Assembly: GCA_027574665.1 (NCBI GenBank)
Contig: CM050659.1
Span: 1,291,001 to 1,355,000, forward strand
DNA length: 64,000 nt
Source: Rhynochetos jubatus
Lineage: Eukaryota > Chordata > Aves > Eurypygiformes > Rhynochetidae
Direction of reading: 5' to 3'
Part shown: positions 32,153-45,400 of the stretch, piece after piece
How positions within the stretch are numbered: position 1 is the first letter of the stretch
Layout of the letters: every line of letters starts with the position of its first letter
The notes under the pieces: generated by a model
The model's input: the letters and a program-made list of their open reading frames with translations, nothing else
Told to the model about the DNA's origin: nothing
Databases searched by the model: none
Made by a program: the position numbers and the translations under genes

Positions 32153-33290
32153 GAGGTGCAGTGTACAGCAAAAGGCCTCAGTTGGAGCCAAGTCAGACAC
32201 GCCGTAGCAAGTGAATGGTGGCAGGGGGCTTGGTTTAAGGGAAGAGTCTGAAGTCAGAGCACAGCGTCCGCTGCAGGTTCCCCAGCAGAAGCAGTGGTGG
32301 TACAAAACCTGGTGCTGCCTTTGTGTGAATGGGGGTCAGCTGTAGGCCTGGAAAAGCAGGATGAACCTGATAAGCAGGTAAAATTTCTTCCTTTTCCACA
32401 GCACTCCATCACAGCAGGCCTCATCAGTCTCCATACAACCCTCCACATCAGGTTGTTCCCACTGGTTTCCGTACTGTATATAAAGCTTCTGTACCATGGG
32501 CCGAAGTACCCTGTGCTGCCAAAAGGCGCTGGGACCGTTAACTTTAAAGGGATGTGTATGGCCCTTCTGCGTTGCCTGGGACCAGGCAGCTCCTTCACGA
32601 CAAATGCACATACCCCAGATCCATGTTTCCATGCAAAAACACTGCATGTTCCAGAACTGGCATCTGACAAACTGAAATTCTATCACCATCTACTCCAGTG
32701 ATGGAAATTTTCAGGAAACGTTGAGCAAAAGCAACTTTGCTCACTCATGAAAGTGAAAATACACAGGGTTTTTCCTTCTAGGAAATAAAAGAGCCAAGTG
32801 TCACCTACTTCAGTGTGGAAAGCAGTTGGATGCAATGAGGGGATGCCTGGCAGGGAAACGGCCCTTGTGCTCAGCAGTGCTTTATGGAAGTCTGGCTGAT
32901 GTGGCCAGAGAGATGCGAGACTGGTTGTACGGTAGCTCCTGTCAATAACACTGTTGACCAGACTTACACAAAGCCGTTGCCCAATATCCCATGCTGGTAT
33001 TCAAGCCTGCAGATTAACCGTAACTTTTTAGCTTTTTGCTTCAGTAAAATACCTGTGCTGTGCATTTGCCTAACACAGCATGCACTGCAAAACTGAGACT
33101 ACTAAGAGAGAACAGGCTGTGAGAAACAAACATTGTCTTCACTCAAAGCTATTTCGTAGTACCCAAGATGGTACAATATGAAACTGACATTTAAATGATG
33201 GCAAACTCCCTACTCTCCTCCAAGCGCTAGGATTCTCCCAAGCTTTCTCTCCACTGTACTGAAATCAGTTAGTCCAGAATAAACAGTCTT
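32153..33290. other. Unassigned DNA
   Basis: Three overlapping frames are open at 32254-32701, but none has a recognisable family and the openness of several frames argues against coding. A splice-acceptor-like ttttccacag lies at 32392-32401. The part just after 32152 may be ancestral CEP250 3' UTR. Confidence 0.4.
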
Positions 33291-33299
33291 GGGTAATCA

Positions 33300-33800
33300 C
33301 CTATTTCAGCCTCTCCTGGCACAACTTGAGGCTATTCCCTCTTGTCATGTCACTTCTTACTTGGGAGAAGGGACCAACCCTCCGTCTCTGCACCCTCCTT
33401 TCTGGGGGCTGTAGAGAGCGACAAGGTCTCCCCTGAGCCTCCTCTTCTCCAGGCTGAACAACCCCAAATCCCTCAGCCCCTCCTCACAGCACTTGTGCTC
33501 CAGACCCTTCCCCAGCTCTGTTGCCCTTCTCTGGACACGCTCCAGCACCTCAGTGTCTGTCTTGCCTTGAGGGGCCCAAAACTGAACACAGGATTTGAGG
33601 TGCAGCCTCACCAGTGCCCAGTGCAGGGGGACAATCCCTGCCCTGGTCCTGCTGGCCACACTGTTCCTGATGCAGGCCAGGATGCTGTTGGCCTTCTTGG
33701 CCACCTGGACACACTGGTGGCTCATACTCATCTGGCTGCCAATCAACAGCCCCAGGTCCTTCTCCCCAGGCAGCTTTCCAGCCATGAAGTTGCATGTATG
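33300..33800 (-). mobile_element. CR1 LINE ORF2 C-terminal fragment
   Basis: The minus-strand translation contains the characteristic end of CR1 ORF2 ([46 protein letters not shown]). It is truncated at the 5' end. Confidence 0.88.
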
Positions 33801-34199
33801 ACACACCTGCCAAAGACAAGGAATATTTTGGCAACATCCCTGACATTCCCATACAGTTAGCATATTTATCACTTCTTCTCTTGAGGAAGCCACACCCCTT
33901 TGTGCTAAGGCTGGAGAGCAAACACTGGGCTATCTCCCAGAAAAAGGTGGAACATACTACAATCTCCACAGTGTCATTAAGTGTTTTCATGGTCTTCTCC
34001 TCCTTCTCACTCTGCTTCTGACACTGTCCAAGCAAGGCTGAGAGCTCCATCCCCCTGAGAAGTTCCACATTTTCATTCAGTTATTAAATTGTTTTAATCT
34101 CAACCCACTAGTTTATCTTTTTCCTCTCATTCTTTCCCCCAGCTGTCACTGAAAAATTATGGCAATAGCAGGTGGCTCCAGAGAATTGGTAAGAGCATC

Positions 34200-34775
34200 A
34201 CACCAGTCTTCAAGTGGGTACAAAGGAAGGTTGACAGGCTAGTCGACGGCATTGCAATCCCTGGGAAGGTGATGAATCAAATCCTCCTGGGACCCACTTT
34301 CAAACACCTATGAGGGAAGGGAACTGGGACCCACCAGCATAGATTTACCAAGGGCAAATCATACCTGACCAACCTGATTGGCTTCTGCAATGAAATGAAT
34401 GGCTCTGTGAATAGTGAGAGATCAGTGTTTACCGGACATCAGCAAAACATTCAACCAGTCACTCCTCATAGCCAGACTGGTGAGATATGGCCTGAATAAG
34501 TGGGTGCTGAAGTGAGTGGAAAACTGACCAAACCAGCGAGCTCAGTACTGGTGGAACAGTGGGATGAAGTGGCCGGTCCCTAGTGGCATCCCTCAGGATT
34601 CAACACCAGAGCCAATATTGCTGTTTGTTAATGACGTGGATGACAGGACAGATCACTCACCAAAGTTACAGTCAGCATGAAAGGGGGAGGGAATGGTCAA
34701 TATCCCAGAAAGCAGGGCTGCAATTCAGAGGGACCTTGACAGCCAGGAGAAATGTGCTGGACTAGGAGTAGCCAG
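34200..34775 (+). mobile_element. Degenerate CR1 LINE reverse transcriptase fragment
   Basis: Broken plus-strand matches to the CR1 RT region, including a TNLIGFCNEM-like helix, a DISKTFNQ block (normally F-D), PSGIPQ and a VNDVDD active-site relic. Several stops and shifts are present. Confidence 0.7.
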
Positions 34776-35876
34776 AAATCCTTAACTCTCAACTACCTAT
34801 TGTAAGTCTACAAAGCCCCCTTCCTTCCCAGTGGGGGATAGACTATCTGAGTTACAGTACCCAGCACTCTAACATGTTATTGTTCCTTCCTGGCTTTTGC
34901 TGGGAACACAAACACTATGAATGGCTTGTGCAAATGAGAGGTTTTGTTGCAATTAATGATCATTTTATTCCTAATTCTTTATGCTCTTTTTCCTGGCACT
35001 GCTGACTTCATGTTTGGTCAGGAGACTACTTTTATGTTTTTTGTCATAAAGGCATTCTCTAACTCATTTTCCAGAGTTGCTGTGAATGTATAAACCACTT
35101 ACTTATTAAAAGGACAATCAATTAAAAGACTGACCATGAAGAATTAAAGGACTGACGGTGAAATCTTGCTAGAAGGCTTCTACCCAGGTAGAGGGCAGAC
35201 CCATGGTCCTTTTCCATTAGCCAGCAGGGGTCCTTCTTCTCCCATTAAGCAATTCCATGATCTGTTTTACACATCAGAGTCTAAAATGGTCTTGAGACAT
35301 CTCAAGAACAGTCAAGACAAAGATCACACTCTGTCTTGAGTGCAGCTGCTTCATGTTTAGCTATTCTGAGGTTTGAACAAGCTGTGCTTTCAGGACAGAG
35401 TCAGCAGTTTCAGCTCCTGGTAATATTTTCTGTCTGATTAAAACTTTAAACTCTATATGTGAATCTCCACAGAATAAATTCAATGAAGAAGAAAAGGGAG
35501 AGTGGAAGGAAAGTTTACTCATTGCAAACAAAACCTAAACCTATAGTTTGCAGTTATTAAAACCACTCAAACAAAAAAAGAGCGGTGGTGAAAAAAGTTG
35601 CTGGGAACTGAGTTTTAAAGATGGGTGAGCAATGGAGAATGCCTTTTGATTTTTTTTTTCCAGTAAGAGTTGATTTCAAAATCACTTTCAGAAATAGTGA
35701 CCTGCTGCTGACATCTACAGCTGCTTTAGATGTTACATTGACTGTAAATTTAGGCAAAAGTTATGTAGGTGTGGGGGACTGTAAACTCTGTCCACACTCA
35801 CCACGGTGAGAACCATGGACACAAAGACAGAAGCCATGTGCTCAGTCTTCCCAGCCTTGAAGGCACATAAAGTCTC
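34776..35876. other. Unassigned AT-rich DNA
   Basis: No gene, LTR or LINE signature was recognised; short open frames only. Confidence 0.45.
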
Positions 35877-36985
35877 TGTGTTGGGTTTCTGTGGTGGGGG
35901 TTCAGGTAGCAGGGAGGGGCCACAGGAATGGGTTTTGTGACAAGCTTTGAGAGAAGCTCCCCTGGCTCCAAACTGGACCCTTCTCTGGCCACAGCTGAGC
36001 CAATCAGCACCTCTGCAAGTGACATATTTAAGAGGGGAAAACACAAAAAGCAGCAGCAGCAGAAGCAGAAAGAAACAGAGTGGAGAGACTCAGCATGGAG
36101 AGAGGAGTGGGATGTAAGAGATACATCAAGGCAGATCCCAAGGTCAGTGCAGAAAGGCGAGGAGGAGGTGCCCGGAGCAGAGGTTCCCTGGCAGTCCTTC
36201 ACCCCAGAAAGCCATAATGAGGCAGGTTGTTGCCCTGTAGCCCATGGAGGACCACAGTGGAACAAATTCCCAATCTGCGGCCCATGGAGAACCCCACGCG
36301 ACTTCAGGTGGAGATGCCCTGAACAGAGCTGCAGCCGATGAAGAGCCCACGCTGGAGCAGGCTCCTGGCAGGAGCTGTGGCCCTGTGGAGAGGAGCCCAG
36401 GCTGGAGCAGGTTTGCTGACAGGACTTGTAACCACAGGGGGACCCAGGCTGGAGAAAGCTGATCCTGAAGCATGACTCCCCTGGGAGGGACCCACTGGAG
36501 CAGTTTGTGAGGAACTGCAGCTCATGGGAAGGACTCACGTGGGAGAAATTGGTGGAGGACTGTCTCCCGTGGGAGGAACCCCAGGCTGGAGCAGGGGAAG
36601 AGCATAGGGAGGAAGGAGTGGCAGCAACAGTGTTATGAACTGACCCTAAATCACATTCCCCACCCCTCTGCACCACTCAGTGGCAGGAGGTAGAAGAGTT
36701 GGGTGTGAAGTTGTGCCTGGGAAGAAGAGAGGGATGGAGGGAAGGTATTTTTAGGTTTGTTGTTATTTCTCATTATCCTACTCTGTTTAATTGGCAATAA
36801 ATTAAATTCATTTCCCCATGACAAGTCTGTTTTGCCTGTGACAGTAACTGGTGACTGATCTCCCTGTCCTATCATGACCCATGAGATTTTCATCATATTC
36901 TCTCCCCTTATCCTGTTGAAGAGGGGGAGAGATAGAGCAGCTCAGTGGGCACCTGGTGACTACCCACTGTGGTCAACCCACCACA
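35877..36985 (-). mobile_element. Long LTR, family D
   Basis: About 1.1 kb on the minus strand from TGTGGTGGGTTGACC (36985) to CCCAACACA (35877). It has a run of degenerate GCTCCAGCCTGGG/GGGTC-type repeats in its middle, a (GCT)n stretch and a TTAAATATG box, a layout I associate with a common avian ERV LTR (memory). The minus strand is largely open (292 codons) but this is a property of the repeats, not a gene. No clear target duplication was found. Confidence 0.7.
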
Positions 36986-37202
36986 GTCCTCTAAACACTT
37001 CATTGCCACCTTAACCTTCCACACACACCCCAGGCACCCATGACCTCTCCATGTCCCCTGATCACACTGTTAATGAAGGGTCTACCAGCACTGCAACATT
37101 TATAATTGTACTTTATTTCCCTTGCTCTCAACGGCACATGCTATCTCATGACTCTCAGTGGTTTAGGCCCCCTGTCTGCCCCCAAACCCCTCCTATCTTA
37201 GT

Positions 37203-37814
37203 TCAGCACTGCTGTAGGGCTGGACAGTCTAGTACTGCCAGTGGCAGGTCTGTGGCAAGTCCACAACAGGTCCATGCTGAGTCTCTGGTGCATCCACAGT
37301 GGTCCTGTTGGCCCACCTGCCAGTGCCCCCTCTGTGGGAACATCCTCACATTCCACCCCCAGAGGTGGTCCTGCAGCCTCCCCAGCACTCCTTGCACCCG
37401 CTTCAGTACCTCCTCCTCATCCACACTGTGGAAGGCTTCATTGGGGGTTCTGGGGAAGGGGTGGTAACTCGGGTACTGCCTGGCCTTGTCATCCACACCA
37501 CAGCCATGCAACCACTCCACCTCCTGTGCCAGGCCCCTTAGCTTTGGCTCCACCATCTCCAGCCTTTGTACCAGCCCCACCAGACCCACTGGGGCCTCAA
37601 AGGCTTCACCATGGCAAAGTACAGCAGCCACCAGTGCTTTCTCCAGGGCCTGGTGCACCTTGAAGAGGACCCAGTTGGGGCAGCAGCGCCTGATGTCATT
37701 GTGGGCTGCCTGCAGGTCATTCTTGGCCTGCTGCAGCCACTGCTGGGCCTCTGGGATGGAGGGAGTCGGGGCTGTGGCCACCTCATTGCACAACCAGGAG
37801 CCATGGACTTCCTG
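37203..37814 (-). pseudogene. SACS-like: HEPN domain of sacsin-like gene
   Basis: About 196 codons are open and match the C-terminal HEPN domain of sacsin (EAQQWLQQAKNDLQAAHNDI, YPSYHPFPRTPNEAF). In sacsin this domain dimerises and binds nucleotides. An in-frame TGA at 37815-37817 separates it from the upstream part. Confidence 0.85.
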
Positions 37815-38300
37815 TCAAGTGGTGTCCCAGTGGTGCTGGGCAGTGATCACAGGGTTGTACTGGCAGTAGAGGTCCCGCAACACCTTTGGCTGCTTGACAG
37901 CACACAGCTGCCGGAAGGTTGCCAGACTGTGATCCACGTCAGTGTTCACCTCTGGTATCAGGCTGTGCCAACCCTTCCATGGCTTTCCCTCTGCCACAGC
38001 CTCCTCCCACAGCATCTTCTCCAGCTCTGGTGCCATGACCTCCTCTGACTCTGGTGCAGCACCCACCAGTGCCACATCATTCTCCTCCAGAACAAAGACC
38101 ACATCCTGTGGCTCCTGGCAGACTAGCATTTCATGCAGCACTGACAACGTGGGTGCCTCCATCTGTCCACCCAGGATGATACTGATCTCCTGTGTTAGTG
38201 TATCCAGGACCCTCAGCTGGTGCTGGCCCAGCACTGTATCTGCATGCTGGATGTAGAGGAGGAGCCACTGGCCACCACCAGACAAGCATGCATGGGTGAC
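37815..38300 (-). pseudogene. SACS-like: Sacsin-like region preceding HEPN, with relic J domain
   Basis: LLLYIQHAD matches the conserved block after the third sacsin repeat. Near its end VLRDLYCQYNPVI aligns with the sacsin J-domain helix II/loop (LYLKWHPDKNP), so the HPD signature needed to stimulate HSP70 has become NPV. Stops bound the segment at both ends. Confidence 0.68.
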
Positions 38301-41300
38301 TCATGACTGGGAGCTGCCCTCTACCTTTTCACCACAGTGGACCAGCACAGTGAAGATGTTCTTGCAGCACTGGACTTTCAGCTGCTCCACTGCAAAGCCA
38401 CCATCCTTCTCCATCATAGTCCTGTGGCTCTGCCACCGGAGCAGGGCCTCCAGCCCCATCCTAGACCATGGTGATTCCAGGAGGGTTTGCAGATGCCTCT
38501 GCCCAGGGCAGTGAGAAACATAGCGACATGGCTGCAGACTGCCCTCATCCAACTGCTGCTCTGTCACCTCTGAGAGGGCCTGCGGCCACAGGCACTGTAA
38601 TAGCATTTGCAGCAGCCGCCAAGAATTAAACCCGGTTCCTAGCAGTTCAGCCATAAATATGAAGGTCTTCCCCAAGGCCCTAGATGTACTTGAGGATGCA
38701 CAGTCATTGAAGTACAGCCTGTGGGATGGCTCTAGGCAGTCAGCAGTGCTCAGCAAATACAACTCAGCCACAGTGGAGAAATCAAGGGGCTCCAGTGCCT
38801 CCCACAGCAGCTGGAAGAAGTACCATGTGGCCAGCAGGACTGTCTTCTTTTGCATAGTACTGAGGGTCCCACTGTCATGGCTCTCCTGATTGATTGATAG
38901 ATTTGGGCCAGGACATGGCTGTAGTGAGTCACTGTGGGGAAATAAACCACCCCAAGGTGTTGCAGGAGATCTGTATAGACAGCCAAGTGGGGGTCAGGCA
39001 TGACAAGACAGGGGTAAAAGTCAGCCTCATCTGGGAGTGATATCACCACTTGGAATGGCATGGCCATGTCCCCTGACTTGGTCAGCACCACAGGCAGCTC
39101 AGTGAGATGCCCTGCATCCACCTCCTTCAGATGTGTCTGCAAGAAGCTGTACACCTTCCAGAGCATGCTGACCCGTGTGTTGACCTGCTGCGGCATCTGG
39201 CACGCTGCCCTACATACCTGCTCCAGGCTGGCCACCACCAGGGCAGTGGGTATCTCTACAATAACTCCCATGGCCTTCAGGAGGTCCTGTCCGAGTGCAA
39301 AGGACTTTGGCAGGATGGTGGCTGATGTCCATAGGAGCTCAGCCACATCTTCTTGGCAGTGGTAAATGCTGCCCTTCATGGCCACAGGCTTAGTGCAGGC
39401 TGAAAAAGGGGGGTGGAGGTTCATCAAGTTTGGGGGAATGTCCAGTGGAGGCAGGAAGTGGATTGACGCAATTTGCCCTAAGAAACTCTCTGACAAGGGG
39501 TTGCCCAACAGGATGTCAAACTCGTTGAGCATTTCCTTCTGCCATGCCCACAGGTCTGCAGCATGGCACCTAACTTGAGCTTCATGCTCTATCTCCAGGG
39601 CCAGTGCCACAAAATCCTCCTCAGAGAGGCTGGTGCGGACACCTGCCTGAAGCAGGAAGTCCTTAGCAGCTTCCCTGGTTGTAACCTAACTCCACAAAGA
39701 AAGACTCAGACACAAAGCGGTGTTGGAGCCGCAGAGTGCAGAAAGAGGTTGTGTTGTCATAGAAGTAGGAGGCCAGGCGTAGCACACCATGAGCATCAGG
39801 TATGAAGGCCACAGTCCGAAAAGCTGCCGCGACATATTCCTTGTACTTAGCGCTACAGATGTGTTCCAGGGCAAAAGACAAGCGCACAGCATCCATAAGC
39901 TCTTGCACTGTGAGTTGGGACAGCCGGGGCAGCACTACCATCACAAAAAGCTGCTGCTCATTTGTCAGATCCCACTGCAAATCCTTGGCCAGCTTCTGGG
40001 AGATCTTGTCTGCTGTGAGCAGCAACGAATCCTTCTCCAAGCTGTACAGGGCTTGGGCAGGCAGGGGCAGTTGTGGGAACTGACTTGTGAGCAACAGTAC
40101 CTTGCAGTAGTTCCCCACCGTACTTCTGGAAGAGAGGCAGGAGCTGGAGCTGCTTCAGTGCCAAAAAATCCAGTTTTCCCTGCACAAAGTGCAGCAGAAC
40201 ACTCACATCCTCATTGTTTAAGTCTTTCCAGTGGAGATCAGCTCTGGCATTGGCCAGCTGGGCTAGCACAGCCTTGGGGTCTGTGGCCTGCAGTGCCCTT
40301 GTCATCAGGCAGTAGGCAAAGTGCAAAGGCAGCAGGGACTGCTGGAGCACAGGGATGCCCAGTTTGTGCAGCACCTTGGTCACATCTGTGTCACACGTAA
40401 AAAGAACATTGGGGAGGGAGGATAGTGGCAGTAGGTGATTCAAGCCTGTCTCAACCCCCTGAACAGGCAGCACTGCCACATCCTGGAGATGATCCATGAA
40501 CGACTTCATGTCCACTTCCAGCTTCTCTTTGGCATTTATGTCTATGTTGACCCAAGTGCTGAAGAATTTCCGCAGCTCCTTGAACCACTTCTCCCGCTCT
40601 GTAGTCCAGTTCAGCTGACCCAGTGCCTCCTGGATAAGTGGTTTGGCCTCCAGGAGACCAAGCTTCTTTACAAAGCAAGTCAGGGTCAAGTTAAACATTA
40701 ACTTGTTGGTAAAGCGGTGGCAGTGGTTGGGGAAGAGGTGGGCAAAGGACCTGTGAAAGACTGAGTGGTGGGTGCTGAGAGCATTCAAGCAGCCATCTTG
40801 TGTGACAAGCAAGGGCAGGCCTTCCAGTCCTGTCATCTTCTTGTCCTTATCCGTAGGATCTAGGCAGTGATTCAGCAGGATGGAGCAGCTCTTTGGGGTC
40901 CTCAGGGGTGTCTCAGTGAGCATGCAAGGCACAGGGAGTGCCAGGGCCCTGAGGAAGCACTGGAGAGAAGCTGGCTGCAAGGCAACAGCCTCCACCTGGG
41001 CTCCAATGAACTCCTTGTAGACCTGCTGCAGGTGGGTGAATGCTGGCACCAGGTTCATGTTCAGGTGCTGCAGCACCTCCTGGAGAGCTGGCTCAGGGGT
41101 CTTCTCCAGGAAGTATGGCTCTGTTAGCACATCCCCCCCACCTGGAGATGGTCATTGTCACCATGCTATCAGGGGGCTTCATGTGGTACACAGGCACCGG
41201 GGCAGGCATTTGTGACTGGGGTGCCTATAGGCATGTCCTGAAAGGTAGGTAGCACCTCTGAAACAGCAGGGAAGAAGTGGAGGTAGTGGGAGGCCAGGTG

Positions 41301-42530
41301 CTGCTGACAGACCTTAAGGGACTTGGGCCCCAGGGCTTTCCATTTCCATCCACAATATAGTGGAGCCACCAAACGCCGGAGCAAGAAATGGTTCCAGGCT
41401 GCCTCTGTGCTGTCTGGGTCCCAGCAGAGATTGCGTCTAGTTGTATCCACAGACAAGTTGGCATTGATGTGCACAGGCAGCCCTGTGGTCAGCGGCAGTG
41501 GGAGGGTGCAGAAAGCTTTGCCCACAACTTTGTTCAAGCCCAATGGCTTCAGGCAGGCTGCCACAGCCCCACAGGGCAGCCGCCCAAACACTGGAGACTC
41601 CTCAGCACCCTCCTGAACCCAAATTTGGGAGATCACCCTCCACACAGTGCTGGTCCTGACCTTGCTGGTTTTGACTGTCATGATATAGGATACAGAGGTG
41701 GGGCTGTTCCCATCCACGCCTTGTCTCAGTCTCACTTGAAAGCCCTGTCTCAGTTATGCATTACCATCTGTCAGCTCTGTGGCCACCCGCAGCCTCTCCA
41801 ACACCTGCCCCCCGTCTGGGGTTATCTCAGAGAAGACCATGGTGTGGAGATGCTGGAGGAAGAGCAGTAAGTCTTCACCTTCTTCAGCCAGTACTGTCTC
41901 TATGGCCATGAGGTCTTGGTCTCGCACGACCATGCCAGACACCTTGGAGATAGTAGCCCCAGCTGCAGTATGGAGGGGCAGCTGGAAAAGGACACCCTGG
42001 TTCAGGTTGAAGAGAGAGGGTAGGAAGGTGCCATAAATGTCTGGAAAGGTCCTCTCGAATTCAGAGTTGACAGCAAACATCCCACCAGGGCTCTCAGTTG
42101 TGGCTCCAGGCACGTAGTAGTCTTGGGGATCAAAGACACACAGGGCACTGTTTCCAGTAAGGAAGGCTGGACAGTCAGTAAAGTGGAAGCCAGTGTTGAA
42201 GCCAAGGCTATATTTGCCTGTGAGATCCTGCCAGCCTTGCTTGCTGCCTACCCCCAGATGCTGAATGCCTTCAATGTCCTGCTGCTGGAAGGGGCTGTCA
42301 TTGTAGATGCAGAGGACAGGGCCCTTGCAGGGAGTTTCAATTCTCACTGAAAGTGGCATCCACTGGATGCTGCCGGCGGTCCCACACAAAGTGCACAAGC
42401 CCCGCACCAGCATCGTCCGCATTCTGAAGCAACTCTCTCACCATATCAGGAGCGGTTGCTGAGTACTCACCCAAGATGTTCTTCAGCCATGTAGGCAAGT
42501 CTTCATGGGCACCAAATGGCTTGACCCAGA
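38301..42530 (-). pseudogene. SACS-like: Third sacsin repeat of sacsin-like gene
   Basis: It starts with a GHKL N-box (MVRELLQNADDAGAG), then GPVLCIYNDSPFQQQDIEGI and SLGFNTGFHFTDCP, and the CVFDP...YYVPGATTESPGGMF lid region. Then come GLPVHINANLSVDTTRRNL and long helical parts. At least six frame changes and a TAA at 41754 break it. Confidence 0.85.
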
Positions 42531-43089
42531 GGCTTAGCTCTGCAGTGGGAAGTCAGCTCCTCTCCAGTGCCCAGTGACATGTGGTAGGCACCCCACAGTG
42601 CAAGGCTGTGGCTTGGGACAGCTTCTCATGGCACAGCAGGACAGCTCTGTCCACTGGCATCCATGGTGTATCATTGAAGTGGAGCTTGTCCCATGGACAC
42701 AAAATGTCCTCCTAGTCAGGTAGAAAGAGCTGCTGAGTCTGGTAGGCATGTGAGTCTTTGTTATCTTCCACCAAGCCAAAAGACACCAGCCGCAAAGCCA
42801 GAGCCAGCTCTGCAGCAGGCAGTGGCTCTCCAACATACATCTCTGCCAGGGTGCAGAGCACTTGGGCATAATCATCCCACCTGAATGTGTGGCACAGCCC
42901 CACACACTCCCAGAGTTGGCTGTAGGTTTGGTACTGCTCTGAGAGCTGGTGAAGATAGAGGACAGCCTCAAATGAGAGCTTCTCAGCCACAGCTCTGACC
43001 GACACAAAGCGAGAGCCCACCAAGATGAAGGGGTTAGGGCTGGGGATCACTCCCAGCTGGAGTGATCTCTCTGGAGAATCATGTGCCGG

Positions 43090-45400
43090 TACCTGTAGCA
43101 GCATTGGGTGCTGTCCTGCAGGTTCTCTAAAGTGAGAACGTTGGAGCTACAGCTCAGTGCCTGAAGCGGCTTAAGGACTGTAGCTGCTGGTAGCTGCCAA
43201 TCCAGCCCTAAGAAGGATGCAACCTCCTTGGGAAGATAGAATTTTTCTCCCAGCATTTCATGAGCCAAGATAGGGTGGATGAGTCCAACTAGCGGGGCAT
43301 GGAGGTGATGGTAGAGCTGGGCAGGTGGCAACAGCACATATTCACCAGTGGGCAGTGTACCAGGGAGGAAGGGCACAGCCTGGAAATCTGCCTGCACAGT
43401 GTTGTTCACCTTCTCCTCCACTGCATCCTGAAGCAGCTCAAGGATGCAGGCAGCCCTCTGGCAGACCTGGGCACAGTCCTCGGTCCAGATAAGCTGTCTT
43501 TGCCCGTTCCAGCAGCTCTGGCAGGGTCATTGTGTCCTTAACCATACCCAGCCTCTCCAGCCGCCGTAGGCTTTCTGGGGAAAGGAAGGCATCCCCAGTG
43601 GGGAAGCGCCAATCCTTAGGGTCAAATAAAGAAGCAACACAGCCTCTGGGATGCACCAGGCAATTGATGAGCTGCAGGTGGCTATGAGAGGTGGCAGGAA
43701 TGCAGGGCACTGTCTGCAACATTTTGTCCACATCATCATGGGACATATCCTGTGCATAGAGAAGCAGTGGGTCTTGGTCAACAACAGAGAGGTCTTCCAA
43801 GTTGGGAAGCATGAGCTCACAGTAAAAGCAGGGCCAGTCATAGATGCCAGCATCCACTGCCTTCCCAAGGCCCCTCTGCACCTTCTCTGGCAAGGCCAGA
43901 GCCAACAGGGGATGGGACAGGGTGGTGGAAAAGACGTGCTTTGCCACAGCACCCAGCTTGGGGTGACTGAGCACAGCCTCATGCAGGAAGTGGGCATCCT
44001 GCAGTGAGCACCATGAGCAGCCATCAGAAAAGAGCCTGGGGCCATTCCTGGCTGCCACAGTCTCCTAGAAACCAGTCACAGCCTCCGTAAAGGGGTAACG
44101 GGCAGTGTTAATGTCCAGTCAGAAGACATGATATTCATAGCTGTTCAACTCACCTGTCTCATGCATGGTGCGGAGGTGGTCCAGTGCCCGGAGCCAAGAA
44201 ACTGTCACACCATTGTGGAGCAGCACCTGGTTCCACTCATCACACTCTGCCATGTTCCACAGCCCCTTGCGGTTTGAGAGGATGCTGAAGGCCCCATGGA
44301 TGTGGACTGGCAGACCTGAGATGACTGGTATGAGAAGATGGAAGAAGACTTGTTCCTCCTTGGCACCCAGACATGGCACCCACATGCCATCTGCAGTAAG
44401 GGTAAGGGGAAAGGCCACACCAGCCATTGGAGGCAAAGGATGGAGCCCTGTCTGTGTGTTCCAGTGAAACAGTTCCAGCAACTCCCCATCACTCTGACAC
44501 ACCAAAACTAGGTAGTGCCATGTGGTCTTGGTTGCTTCCTCACAGGCTGTGAGCTGCTTGATGGCTGCTCAGCCTGGGTGGTCCTCAGGGGCCCCAAAGT
44601 CCTGGATCTCTTTTCTCTGCAGTGTGGCCAGAGGCATGGTATGCTCCACAGAGGTGGCCATGTCTGGCAGCATCTCCAAGGACATCTCCTGCACCCTCTG
44701 CAGGAAGAGCAGCAGGAGCTGGTTGGAGCCAAGGAAGCTAGTGCCAAGGGACTGGATGCACTTCGTACCAAATGCCTCTGAGAAAATCTCTGATGTCGCA
44801 GCTTCTTCTTCAGTGCGAAAAGGCGGGTGGAAAAGGCTCCCTGGAAAGGGTCCTGGCTCAGGCAAGCGGCACGCAAAGATACCATGGTAGGGCCAGAACT
44901 GCTCTGCAAAGGTATGGAGGATGCGTGGTTGGCTGGAGAAGTTCAGGTGGATGCCAGGGCAGCTGGCCCTGGGGATGTGCTTGCCCAGATGAGTGCCATT
45001 GGGATCAAAGATGAGCAGTGTCTCCCCAGTCAGCACTGATGGTACATCTGTAACACGGTAGACAGAGTTGAAGCCCAGTCCAAATCATCCAATCTGGCCT
45101 GTCTGGCCCTCCTTCGAAGCAGCCCCAACCCGTGTGATGTTATGGAGGTCATCTGTGAACAGGGCATTGTTGTAGGCCCAGAGGGCTGGGCCATGGCAGG
45201 CAGCCATGCCGGGGCCTAGCAGCCCAGAGGTGGCCTTTCTGCAGTGTCAGAGGTCCAGGAGGAAGCGGCACACAGTAGCTCCAGCATCCTCTGCATTCTG
45301 AACGATCTCTGTGAAGAGGTCACCCTCATCACTGTATTCCTGGAGGATGTTGCGAAGCTGTAAGGTGATGGGCTCTGAGGGGCCACAGGCTGTAAATGGC
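43090..45400 (-). pseudogene. SACS-like: Second sacsin repeat of sacsin-like gene
   Basis: The N-box is FTEIVQNAEDAGATVCRF, followed by [18 protein letters not shown] and FGLGFNSVYRVTDVP. Farther on are GLPVHIHGAFSILSNRKGLW and LFSDGCSWCSLQDAHFL. Five in-frame stops (45247, 45085, 44569, 44119, 44065) interrupt it; 45247 replaces an arginine position, consistent with CGA to TGA. Confidence 0.87.

Noticed and set aside
32447..32500. Possible ERGIC3 exon with V-V-P-T
   Set aside because: The match is four residues and is not extended on either side.
32254..32701. Three overlapping frames of 117-138 codons on both strands
   Set aside because: No family was recognised and several frames are open at once; a gene call is unsupported.
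35798..36676. 292-codon minus-strand frame, serine/cysteine-rich
   Set aside because: It lies within a repeat-structured LTR and follows its internal repeats; no domain was recognised.
42534..43007. 157-codon minus frame in the sacsin-like gene
   Set aside because: The true frame here is the one of 43104-42330 (with stops at 42712 and 42553); this one is a shadow.
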